From Gallionella sp. (GTDB lineage: Bacteria > Pseudomonadota > Gammaproteobacteria > Burkholderiales > Gallionellaceae): a stretch of 14,283 bases of DNA. The notes beneath the pieces are model-generated. The model was not told the DNA's origin. It saw only the letters and a program-made list of their open reading frames with translations, and made no database searches. The stretch's first letter is position 1, and each line of letters opens with the position of its first letter. The DNA lies in assembly GCA_025362155.1 (NCBI GenBank), contig JANYHX010000002.1, positions 1-14,283 on the forward strand, given 5' to 3'. The translations under genes and the position numbers were made by a program. Below, piece after piece: positions 1 through 6,370 of this stretch.

Positions 1-796
1 TGGCATGGTCGGCACGAAACAACGCGCCATAGCCCACTTCATCACCGGCGCGCAACTCCTGAACGGCAATAATGCGACTACTCAAGGTCATCGCAGGCTT
101 AAGTCCTAATTGTTGCGCGCTGTATTTTTCTCCATTTCCCGGGGCAAAGGGCGACGCGCCATATAGCATAATGCCGGGGCGCACCCAGTCGGCGTGGGTG
201 GCGGGATAACGTAGCAATGCAGCGGAATTTGCCATGGAGCGCGCCACGCGATAAGACGCCGCCAGGTCGTTAAATATGGCCAGTGGCTCCGACACTCCGC
301 GTGCCTCGTCAGCATGGGCGAAATGAGTCATCAAGGTGATGTCTCGCACTGCGCGATGGTGGCGTAATTGATCCATTATCTGCGCCACTTGTTGCGGTAC
401 AAAACCCAAGCGATTCATGCCGGTATTCACTTTCAGCCAGACATCAAGTTTCCCGCTATGCGGATAGGCGTCCAGCATGGCGATCTGCCACGCACTATGG
501 ATCACAACGGTTAAATCAAATTCTGCGATAACCGGTAAATCTTCCGCATTGAAAAAACCTTCCAGCAGCAAAATAGTCTGGCGAAAACCCGATTCGCGCA
601 AACGCACCGCATCCTGGATATCCAGCAGTGCAAACCCGTCCGTCGCAGCCAATCCCTCGGCGGCACGCATCAACCCATGCCCGTACCCATCCGCCTTGAT
701 GACAGACATAATGCGCGCAGAAGTGGCGCGGCGCGCCACATGGAGATTATTCTCCAGCGCGTTCAAATCAATATAAGCTTGTATAGGGCGTGGCAT
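1..796 (-). CDS. alr: Alanine racemase, PLP-dependent (partial, C-terminus outside window)
   Basis: Interconverts L- and D-alanine in the cytoplasm, supplying D-Ala for peptidoglycan. Reading from an ATG at 796, 265 codons are present of a family usually near 355-370, and the frame is still open at the window edge. The PLP-binding lysine is K34 in the motif VIKADGYGHG; the RPGIMLYG segment (phosphate and Arg contact region) and GYGALFRAD, with the second catalytic base Tyr, lie near the truncated end. The fold is the N-terminal TIM barrel plus the start of the C-terminal beta domain. No strong Shine-Dalgarno lies before the ATG, but the N-terminus (MPRPIQAYIDLNALENNL) starts where the family normally does. 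It is divergent from lplT, a neighbour pairing I recall from betaproteobacteria. Whether it is the biosynthetic (alr) or catabolic (dadX) type cannot be told here; the absence of dadA nearby favours alr. Confidence 0.95.
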   Translation of the reverse strand, partial: MPRPIQAYIDLNALENNLHVARRATSARIMSVIKADGYGHGLMRAAEGLAATDGFALLDIQDAVRLRESGFRQTILLLEGFFNAEDLPVIAEFDLTVVIHSAWQIAMLDAYPHSGKLDVWLKVNTGMNRLGFVPQQVAQIMDQLRHHRAVRDITLMTHFAHADEARGVSEPLAIFNDLAASYRVARSMANSAALLRYPATHADWVRPGIMLYGASPFAPGNGEKYSAQQLGLKPAMTLSSRIIAVQELRAGDEVGYGALFRADHA

Positions 797-830
797 GGAA
801 ACTGACTTAGTGCAACATAATAAAATTGGA

Positions 831-872
831 TATAGACATGAATAATAGCAGGGGCAAGGCTTTCATGTTATA
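831..872. promoter_or_regulatory. Imperfect inverted repeat in the alr/lplT divergent gap
   Basis: ACATGAA (836-842) and TTCATGT (862-868) are perfect inverted 7-bp arms with a 19-bp spacer. Skipping one base (G835), the outer TATA (831-834) pairs with TATA (869-872), giving 11 pairs per arm. The right arm overlaps a TATAAA (869-874) that is the best -10 candidate for lplT, though no good -35 is visible. On the minus strand TATTAT (822-817) is a possible alr -10. The symmetry in a divergent promoter region could mark an operator, but AT-rich gaps yield such repeats by chance. Confidence 0.35.
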
Positions 873-903
873 AAACGAACTGTCAATTTGAACCTTGTGC
901 TGA

Positions 904-2142
904 ATGAATTTCGGTTTTTACATCATCCTCGCGGCACAGTTTTTTTCCGCGCTTGCAGATAACGCCCTGCTGTTCGCCGCCATTTCTTTATTGCAATATT
1001 TGCACGCACCGGATTGGCATACGCCGGTATTGCAAGAAGCGTTTATTTTTTCCTACATCGTATTGGCTCCTTTCGTGGGTGCATTCGCCGACTCGTTGCC
1101 CAAAGGTCGGGTGATGTTTATCAGCAATAACATCAAAATTCTGGGCTGCCTCTCCATGTTGTTCGGCGTCAACCCCCTGCTCGCTTACGCCTTGGTTGGA
1201 TTAGGGGCGGCGGCTTATTCCCCCGCAAAATATGGCATTCTTACTGAATATTTGCCCGCGGATAAATTGGTGTTGGCCAACAGCTGGATGGAGGGCTTGA
1301 CTGTGCTTGCCATTGTGTTGGGTGCCATCATCGGTGGCGTATTCATCAGCCCCACCATTGCCGAACCGATGCTGAAGTGGTGGGACGTGCCATTCCTCGA
1401 CACCGGCATCGACACTCCGCCAGAATTGGCAATTTCAATTATTGTCGGAATTTATATTATCGCTGCCTGGTTCAATCTCTACATCCCGCGCGTGGCGATA
1501 GACCACAAACCGCTCAGTCGCAATCCTGTTTCCCTGACACATGATTTTTGGCATTCCTTCAAATTACTATGGAAAGATCCACTGGGGCAGGTTTCGCTCG
1601 CCGTCACTACCTTGTTCTGGGGTATCGGCGCCACATTGCGCTTGCTGGTACTCAGCTGGGCAGGGCTGGCGCTCCATTACGACATGACCCGAGCAGCCGC
1701 ATTAACCGCATGGGTGGCGGTCGGCATCGCCATAGGCGCGATGCTGGCGGCGAAATTTGTCAAGTTGCAACATTCGGTGAAAGTGCTGCCGGTCGGCATT
1801 GCCATGGGTTTGATGGTGCTGGTGATGATTCCTATCACCAACAGTTTGCTGGCCACACTGCTGTTAATTGTGATCGGTGCGATGGGCGGCTATTTCGTGG
1901 TGCCGATGAATGCGCTGCTGCAACATCGCGGCCACTTGCTAATGGGCGCCGGTAGTTCTATCGCGGTACAGAACTTTAACGAGAATCTGAGCATTTTCGT
2001 TATGCTGGGACTGTATGCCGTTATGGAAAAATTGGAACTCAACATCTACATTATCATTCTGGTATTCGGTTTGCTCTTGGCTGGCATCATGGCTGCGCTC
2101 TACCGGCGTCATGGGCATGATCAGGACCATGGGCAAATGTAG
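904..2142 (+). CDS. lplT: Lysophospholipid transporter LplT (MFS)
   Basis: A 412-residue major-facilitator protein that flips lysophospholipids across the inner membrane for re-acylation. The N-terminus (AAQFFSALADNALLFAAISLL) matches the LplT signature, with the conserved Asp-Asn in the first membrane helix. GAFADSLPKGRVMFISN at about residues 60-76 is the MFS motif between helices 2 and 3, and the rest is hydrophobic in a way that fits 12 helices. Length is close to E. coli LplT (397). The ATG at 904 is the first possible start and gives the expected N-terminus, but it lacks a clear Shine-Dalgarno. The C-terminal tail is His/Asp-rich. In enterobacteria lplT sits beside aas, the 2-acyl-GPE acyltransferase; no aas is present here, so the acylating partner must lie elsewhere. 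It converges with the DNA glycosylase gene, 33 bp away, with no convincing terminator between them. Confidence 0.9.
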   Translation: MNFGFYIILAAQFFSALADNALLFAAISLLQYLHAPDWHTPVLQEAFIFSYIVLAPFVGAFADSLPKGRVMFISNNIKILGCLSMLFGVNPLLAYALVGLGAAAYSPAKYGILTEYLPADKLVLANSWMEGLTVLAIVLGAIIGGVFISPTIAEPMLKWWDVPFLDTGIDTPPELAISIIVGIYIIAAWFNLYIPRVAIDHKPLSRNPVSLTHDFWHSFKLLWKDPLGQVSLAVTTLFWGIGATLRLLVLSWAGLALHYDMTRAAALTAWVAVGIAIGAMLAAKFVKLQHSVKVLPVGIAMGLMVLVMIPITNSLLATLLLIVIGAMGGYFVVPMNALLQHRGHLLMGAGSSIAVQNFNENLSIFVMLGLYAVMEKLELNIYIIILVFGLLLAGIMAALYRRHGHDQDHGQM

Positions 2143-2175
2143 GCTTCCGAGAAGTTCAGCAGAGCTCCAAGCAAG

Positions 2176-2958
2176 TTACGCGTTTTTATCTGTTACCTGT
2201 GCCATCACCTTAACCGCAAAACACATATCCTGCCACGCCTTGGCCTTTTCGGTTGGACTGCGCAGCAAGTAAGCCGGATGATAGGTGACGATCAATGGTA
2301 TGCCGTGATAATCATGCTGCGCATTGCGCAAACTGGCGAGAGTCGCCTCCTGGCCGAGTAACGCATTCGAGGCAACCTTGCCCAAAGCCACGATTAGCTT
2401 AGGTTGAAGGAGTTCGATCTGGCGTTGCAGATACGGCAGACACTGCGCAATCTCATTCGTTGCCGGAGTGCGATTATTGGGCGGGCGGCACTTAACGATA
2501 TTGGCGATATAAACACTTTGGCCGCGCTTGAGCTTTATCGCTGCCAGCATGCTATCCAGCAACTTGCCCGCCTGTCCCACGAACGGTTCGCCCTGCACAT
2601 CTTCATCCGCGCCTGGCCCTTCACCGACAAACAACCAGTCGGCTTTCTCCTCGCCTACGCCGAACACCGTTTGTGTACATCCGGCGCGCAGCTTACATGC
2701 GGTACAGCCGGTCACTTGCTGCTTAAGTTCAGACCAGTTTAAATTGCCCCATTCAGATTCGGATTGCCCCGACTTCCCAAACCCAGGCTTCCTGAATACC
2801 ACAGCTTCATCCTGGGACACCGCCTCTAAAATTGTTGGCGCACTCGGTTCAGTCAGGTGTCCCGCAGGCTCTTGCACCTTATCTGGAACAGACTGCTCGC
2901 GCCGTTTCCACAACGGGTAAAGATTCAGCTCGCGCAAAATCGCCTCGCCCCTATCCAT
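2176..2958 (-). CDS. Family 4 uracil-DNA glycosylase (4Fe-4S)
   Basis: Removes uracil from DNA to start base excision repair. The 260-residue protein has motif A as GEGPGADEDVQGEPFVG (about 112-128) and motif B as HPAYLLR (227-233). Four cysteines suit the iron-sulfur cluster: C85 and C88 (CTACK), C157 (KCRPP) and C173. The C157-C173 spacing of 16 matches the pair known from thermophile family 4 enzymes. About 75 residues precede the catalytic domain, beginning with an ILRELNLYPLW segment also seen in other proteobacterial members; the linker after it looks disordered. The ATG at 2958 directly follows the rimI stop (TAAATG), with AGGA about 8 bases upstream, so it is the last gene of the ispD operon. 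Such proteins are sometimes annotated as phage SPO1 DNA polymerase-related. Confidence 0.92.
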   Translation of the reverse strand: MDRGEAILRELNLYPLWKRREQSVPDKVQEPAGHLTEPSAPTILEAVSQDEAVVFRKPGFGKSGQSESEWGNLNWSELKQQVTGCTACKLRAGCTQTVFGVGEEKADWLFVGEGPGADEDVQGEPFVGQAGKLLDSMLAAIKLKRGQSVYIANIVKCRPPNNRTPATNEIAQCLPYLQRQIELLQPKLIVALGKVASNALLGQEATLASLRNAQHDYHGIPLIVTYHPAYLLRSPTEKAKAWQDMCFAVKVMAQVTDKNA

Positions 2959-3432
2959 TTATCTTTCCTGTCCCTTGCCTGCATCTGACCATTTACTGCT
3001 GGTCAAGTCGCACGCCATCATCACCGCATCCTCCTTGTCATGGTCATTTTGATAGTATCCGCGCCGTATTCCAATCTCGGCAAAACCCAGGCTGCGATAT
3101 AAAGCAATCGCTGCGATATTGGAAGGACGCACTTCGAGAAACACGCGGCGCGTATTTTTTTGACGTGCGGCATTCAGAATTTCACGCAGCATCAATCGTC
3201 CCAGACCTTTGCGCTGCTGCCCTGCTGCCACAGCAATATTCAATAACTCGGCTTCGTCCAGCACCGGCATCAACACCGCATAAGCCCGTATTTCGTCATC
3301 CTGCTCATCCACGCGACACTCATAGCCATGGTTCAACGCATCGGTAAAGTTTCCACAGGTCCATGGATAAGCCTGGATCGCTTGTTCAATCTTCAGTACC
3401 GTATTCACATCCCCCAGTGTCATGAAGCGCAT
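2959..3432 (-). CDS. rimI: Ribosomal protein S18-alanine N-acetyltransferase RimI
   Basis: A GNAT-family enzyme that acetylates the N-terminal alanine of ribosomal protein S18 using acetyl-CoA. With the ATG at 3432 it has 157 residues (E. coli 148). The acetyl-CoA loop QQRKGLG is at 72-78, and the family segments LDEAELLNIAV (58-68), FLEVRPSN (98-105) and AAIALYRSLGF (107-117) are clear. E100 and Y112 keep the 12-residue spacing of the E. coli catalytic pair E103/Y115. The C-terminal extension (about 144-157) is not conserved as far as I know. The start overlaps the tsaB stop by one base (TGATG). A TTG one codon earlier (3435) is possible but less likely. The tsaB-rimI pairing is common in proteobacteria and supports the RimI call over a generic GNAT. 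Confidence 0.93.
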   Translation of the reverse strand: MRFMTLGDVNTVLKIEQAIQAYPWTCGNFTDALNHGYECRVDEQDDEIRAYAVLMPVLDEAELLNIAVAAGQQRKGLGRLMLREILNAARQKNTRRVFLEVRPSNIAAIALYRSLGFAEIGIRRGYYQNDHDKEDAVMMACDLTSSKWSDAGKGQER

Positions 3433-4112
3433 CAACGCTGCTGTCTTTCACTGGTTTTCAAGGCCACCTTGTCGCGCAAATACAGCGGCAAGGCCTCCGC
3501 CGCATCCACGCCACGCCCGAGGGCAAATTGCACTGCGCCGAGGGCGGCTATTGCTGCGGCCTGAGGTACGGCAGCACCATTACTACCTTGCAAATGTCCA
3601 TCGTATCTTGCCTCCAGCACGGCATCATACGCGGCGAAACCACTGCCCACACCGAACCAGTCACCGCCCACAACAGGTGGTGCATATTCCGGTTTGCACA
3701 AACACGGCTCACTCACCGTAATCCAGCCATCATGCTGCCTTTCATACACCGCGTGATAAATCTCGCCCATGCGCGCATCCAGCGCGGCAATCACACGGGA
3801 TTTTTCTGAAGCTTCGGCCAGCGCTTCCAGCGTACATACGCCGACCACTGTAAGATTCGCGCCTAGCGCCAGACCCTGTGTCACCCCGCATGCAATGCGC
3901 ACCCCGGTGAACGAACCCGGCCCCATGCCGAATGCAACGCCATCGAGTTGCGCCAGCTTTACCGCAGCCTCGTGCAGCAATGCGTCCAGCATCGTCACCA
4001 ACGTCTCGGAATGTTTCTGCCCGACCCGCTCGCAACGCTCAATGACAATCCCGTCCTGCCACAGCGCAACCGAACAATATTCGGTGGAGGTATCCAACGC
4101 CAAAATACGCAT
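3432..4112 (-). CDS. tsaB: tRNA t6A modification complex subunit TsaB
   Basis: TsaB is the scaffold partner of TsaD in the TsaBDE complex, which with TsaC makes N6-threonylcarbamoyladenosine at position 37 of ANN-decoding tRNAs. It is 226 residues (E. coli 231) from the ATG at 4112. The N-terminus [17 protein letters not shown] is the ASKHA nucleotide-binding fold opening; GQKHSETLVTMLDALL and FGMGPGSFTGVRIACG are the diagnostic TsaB helix and loop. TsaB lacks the metal-binding His pair of TsaD, consistent with a non-catalytic role. The start overlaps the ispF stop by one base (TGATG) with a modest GGA about 8 bases upstream; an in-frame TTG at 4115 is a weaker choice. It lies inside the ispD operon between ispF and rimI. 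Confidence 0.94.
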   Translation of the reverse strand: MRILALDTSTEYCSVALWQDGIVIERCERVGQKHSETLVTMLDALLHEAAVKLAQLDGVAFGMGPGSFTGVRIACGVTQGLALGANLTVVGVCTLEALAEASEKSRVIAALDARMGEIYHAVYERQHDGWITVSEPCLCKPEYAPPVVGGDWFGVGSGFAAYDAVLEARYDGHLQGSNGAAVPQAAAIAALGAVQFALGRGVDAAEALPLYLRDKVALKTSERQQR

Positions 4113-4588
4113 CAATTATCCGTTACAAGCAACGCCACCGCCTGCGCCGCAATACCCTCGCCGCGTCCGGCAAAACCGAGCATTTCTGTAGTGGTTGCTT
4201 TCACGTTGATGGCGCTTTTCTCCATATGCAGATCGGCGGCAATGTTGGCAATCATCTGAGGAATATGCGTCGCCATCTTCGGTGCTTGCGCAATGATGGT
4301 CGCATCTACATTGCTGATGCGAAACCCCTGTTCACGCACCAGATGAGTGACTTCACGCAACAGGATACGGCTGTCGATATTTTTGAATTTGGCATCAGTG
4401 TCAGCAAAATGCCGCCCGATATCGCCTAGTGCCGCCGCGCCCAGCAGCGCATCGCAAATCGCGTGTAACAGCACATCCGCATCAGAATGGCCGAGCAGGC
4501 CTTTGTCATGGGGAATTTCCACCCCGCCGATGATTAATTTACGGCCCTCTACCAGCTGATGCACGTCGTAACCTTGACCAATGCGCAT
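4112..4588 (-). CDS. ispF: 2-C-methyl-D-erythritol 2,4-cyclodiphosphate synthase IspF
   Basis: The fifth MEP-pathway enzyme: cyclises CDP-methylerythritol 2-phosphate to the cyclodiphosphate with loss of CMP, as a metal-dependent homotrimer in the cytoplasm. From the ATG at 4588 it is 158 residues (E. coli 159). The metal ligands Asp8, His10 (GYDVHQL) and His42 ([12 protein letters not shown]) then carry exactly the E. coli numbers. Other signatures are [12 protein letters not shown] and the C-terminal [19 protein letters not shown]. An earlier ATG at 4594 overlaps the ispD stop as ATGA and would add two residues. I prefer 4588 because AAGGA (4601-4597) is 8 bases before it but only 2 bases before 4594. 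It directly follows ispD, as in many proteobacteria, where the two act two steps apart with IspE. Confidence 0.96.
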   Translation of the reverse strand: MRIGQGYDVHQLVEGRKLIIGGVEIPHDKGLLGHSDADVLLHAICDALLGAAALGDIGRHFADTDAKFKNIDSRILLREVTHLVREQGFRISNVDATIIAQAPKMATHIPQMIANIAADLHMEKSAINVKATTTEMLGFAGRGEGIAAQAVALLVTDN

Positions 4589-4590
4589 AT

Positions 4591-5274
4591 TCATTTTCCT
4601 TGTTGGGTCAGCAATAACTCCGCGAGCAGCCTATCCTGTGGATAGGTCACTTTAAAATTAGTCGAATCACTCAACACGAGTTTAGGCTGCAAGCCCAATG
4701 CTTCGACTGCCGACGCATCGTCGGTAAAATTACTAGCCTGCTGCAAAGCCTGTACCAACAGTCCGGCGCGGAACATCTGCGGCGTTTGCGCCTGCCATAA
4801 TTGTTCGCGGTTCTCAGTGCGCTTGATACGGTCATTGCCATCCGCACGCTTCAGCGTATCTGCCACCAGCACAGCAAGAATGCCCCCCACCGCATCATCC
4901 CGCAATTCCGCGATCAGTCTGGACAGTTGTGTCTGTGTCAAACAGGGACGCGCCGCATCATGCACCAGCACCCAGTCATCCGGTTCCAGTTCAGAAGCCA
5001 GCAAACCGTTCAGTACCGTATCCGAACGCTTTTCCCCTCCGCAATACAAAGGCTGCAGCTTTTCCCCAAAAAACGACCAGTCGTAGCCATGAAACAAATG
5101 GTCGTCAGGCGCAAGCACCACAAACACCGTGCTGATCTCTGCACTGGCACACAATGTTTTAAGCGCGTGAAACATCATTGGCTGCCCGGCCAGCTGCAGA
5201 TACTGCTTGGGTAAATCATGACCCATGCGCGCACCAAAACCAGCGGCAGGAACCAAGGCGTGAAATTCAGACAT
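4591..5274 (-). CDS. ispD: 2-C-methyl-D-erythritol 4-phosphate cytidylyltransferase IspD
   Basis: The third MEP-pathway step: transfers CMP from CTP to methylerythritol 4-phosphate. From the ATG at 5274 the protein has 227 residues (E. coli 236). The nucleotidyltransferase loop PAAGFGARM is at 9-17, and R16 and K23 (LPKQYL) correspond to catalytic Arg20 and Lys27 of E. coli. [13 protein letters not shown] (79-91), LVHDAARP (103-110) and the later TQTPQMF and TDDASAVE segments complete the family pattern. An in-frame TTG at 5304 would add ten residues (MPDIFITILP) with GGGG upstream, but the [12 protein letters not shown] start fits homologues better, even though the Shine-Dalgarno before 5274 is poor. 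It is the first gene of the five-gene minus-strand operon and is divergent from a diguanylate cyclase gene. Confidence 0.95.
   Translation of the reverse strand: MSEFHALVPAAGFGARMGHDLPKQYLQLAGQPMMFHALKTLCASAEISTVFVVLAPDDHLFHGYDWSFFGEKLQPLYCGGEKRSDTVLNGLLASELEPDDWVLVHDAARPCLTQTQLSRLIAELRDDAVGGILAVLVADTLKRADGNDRIKRTENREQLWQAQTPQMFRAGLLVQALQQASNFTDDASAVEALGLQPKLVLSDSTNFKVTYPQDRLLAELLLTQQGK
4597..4601 (-). promoter_or_regulatory. Ribosome binding site that favours the second ATG of ispF
   Basis: On the minus strand AAGGA ends 8 bases before the ATG at 4588 and only 2 bases before the ATG at 4594. Spacing therefore favours 4588, and the metal ligands then take E. coli numbering (Asp8, His10, His42). 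The site lies inside the last codons of ispD. Confidence 0.5.
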
Positions 5275-5312
5275 AGGCAGGATTGTAATGAATATATCAG
5301 GCAAATGCCCCG

Positions 5313-5338
5313 CTATATTCTTCTCTGTTAGAATATAG
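5313..5338. promoter_or_regulatory. Perfect 9-bp inverted repeat between ispD and the diguanylate cyclase gene
   Basis: CTATATTCT (5313-5321) and AGAATATAG (5330-5338) are exact reverse complements separated by 8 bp, so arm centres are 17 bp apart. This is about 1.5 helical turns and could suit a dimeric regulator. If ispD is transcribed from the TATAAT just outside it, the repeat covers the start of transcription and could also form a hairpin in the ispD leader RNA. It lies in the only gap (85 bp) shared by the two divergent genes. No binding protein can be named from the sequence. Confidence 0.45.
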
Positions 5339-5339
5339 A

Positions 5340-5345
5340 ATTATA
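5340..5345 (-). promoter_or_regulatory. Candidate -10 box for the ispD operon
   Basis: The minus strand reads TATAAT, a perfect consensus -10, 65 bases before the ispD ATG. No good -35 (TTGACA) is visible 16-18 bases upstream; that position falls at the first codons of the divergent gene. On the plus strand the overlapping TATAAA (5342-5347) is too close to the ATG at 5360 to make a normal leader for the diguanylate cyclase gene. Confidence 0.35.
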
Positions 5346-5359
5346 AAGCAATTAAGATC

Positions 5360-6280
5360 ATGAATATCTCCATCCGCAATATTGATGCCGCATTACGTCG
5401 ACGCTCCCCCTATGAAATCAAGTCGGCGGTGCTCTTTTTAGTGATCATTATTTCTGTTGCGGCCTACCTGTTGGGATATGAAATATCCACTTCAACTTTC
5501 TTTTTGATACCTATTGCGCTGGTGACCTGGTATGGCAATTCCCGCTTAGGAATTTATTTCGCCCTGCTTTGTACCTTCATTGGGCATTTGATAGACACCC
5601 TTTTTGCCTCTCACATCTATAGCCATCCCTGGATTCCCTATGGGAACACCATTGTGCGGCTGGGATTATTTTTAATCACCACCCAATTTCTTACGCTGTT
5701 AAAGGTTCAATTGAATAGCGAGAAAGGTCTGTCCAGAACGGATAGTCTGACCGGGGTAATGAATGTCCGCGGCTTCGCCGAAGTAGCAGAAAAAATGTTC
5801 GAACTGGGCGCGCGCCACGGCAGACCGACGTGTCTGGCTTACATCGATATGGATGATTTCAAGAAAGTGAACGATGAGTTAGGTCATAGCACCGGCGATC
5901 AGGTACTGCAAACTGTAGGCGAAGTATTTCTTAACTCGGTGCGTAAAACGGATGTGGTATGTCGGCTGGGCGGTGATGAGTTTGCCATCGCGTTACCCGA
6001 AACCAATGAGGCAGGCGCAAAATCTGCGTTCAATAAACTCAAAAAAAATCTTGCTGAAGCCATGCAAGAACATAACTGGGTGGTCAGTTTCAGCATCGGT
6101 GTTATTTCCTTCGACTTGCCGCCGGCTGATTTCGATGAAGCGCTCAAGCTGGCTGATGCCCTGATGTATCAAGTCAAAAAGAACGGTAAAAATAATATTC
6201 AATTTGCGCATTATCCCCCAGAGAAAATAATTACCCCTGAATCCAGAAGAAATCTCCGTGGTATTTTCCACCCTGAATAA
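5360..6280 (+). CDS. Membrane-anchored diguanylate cyclase (GGDEF)
   Basis: A 306-residue protein predicted to make cyclic di-GMP from two GTP at the inner membrane. The N-terminus (about 20-115) has four hydrophobic segments, roughly 22-40, 45-59, 63-82 and 96-114, with very short loops and no sizeable periplasmic domain; I cannot assign it to a named sensor family. The GGDEF domain runs from about 125 to 285: a slightly divergent opening motif DSLTGVMNVRGF, the metal-binding YIDMDDFKKVND (161-172), and a perfect GGDEF at 204-208. The inhibitory I-site RxxD is intact as RKTD (195-198), five residues before GGDEF, so product feedback inhibition is likely. It is active-looking by motif. The Shine-Dalgarno before the ATG at 5360 is weak. 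It is divergent from ispD and 90 bp upstream of mfd, and looks more AT-rich than mfd by eye. Confidence 0.92.
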   Translation: MNISIRNIDAALRRRSPYEIKSAVLFLVIIISVAAYLLGYEISTSTFFLIPIALVTWYGNSRLGIYFALLCTFIGHLIDTLFASHIYSHPWIPYGNTIVRLGLFLITTQFLTLLKVQLNSEKGLSRTDSLTGVMNVRGFAEVAEKMFELGARHGRPTCLAYIDMDDFKKVNDELGHSTGDQVLQTVGEVFLNSVRKTDVVCRLGGDEFAIALPETNEAGAKSAFNKLKKNLAEAMQEHNWVVSFSIGVISFDLPPADFDEALKLADALMYQVKKNGKNNIQFAHYPPEKIITPESRRNLRGIFHPE

Positions 6281-6325
6281 AAGACACCTTTTACAAGCAA
6301 TACCAAGAAACTTCCCTCCATCCCT

Positions 6326-6331
6326 TATAAT
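6326..6331 (+). promoter_or_regulatory. Candidate -10 box for mfd
   Basis: A perfect TATAAT in the gap between the diguanylate cyclase stop (6280) and the mfd ATG (6371). No recognisable -35 is seen at 16-18 bp spacing. Transcription from here would give a leader of about 30 bases and would let mfd be expressed apart from the upstream gene. No intrinsic terminator for the upstream gene is apparent in 6281-6325. Confidence 0.4.
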
Positions 6332-6370
6332 CCGCGCCCTTAACTTAGGAACTACCTTGGCGCGATTTTC

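Noticed and set aside
2143..2175. Possible terminator between the convergent lplT and glycosylase genes
   Set aside because: GCTT and AAGC ends can pair, but the inner bases do not form a continuous stem and there is no T-run on either strand.
2404..3347. Plus-strand open frames across the glycosylase and rimI genes
   Set aside because: They are antisense to well-supported genes and their products are Ser/Pro/Cys-rich in the way of shadow translations.
3435..3435. TTG codons just before the ATGs of tsaB (4115) and rimI (3435) as starts
   Set aside because: ATG is the next codon in both cases and overlaps the upstream stop as TGATG, the same coupling at both junctions; TTG would add only one residue.
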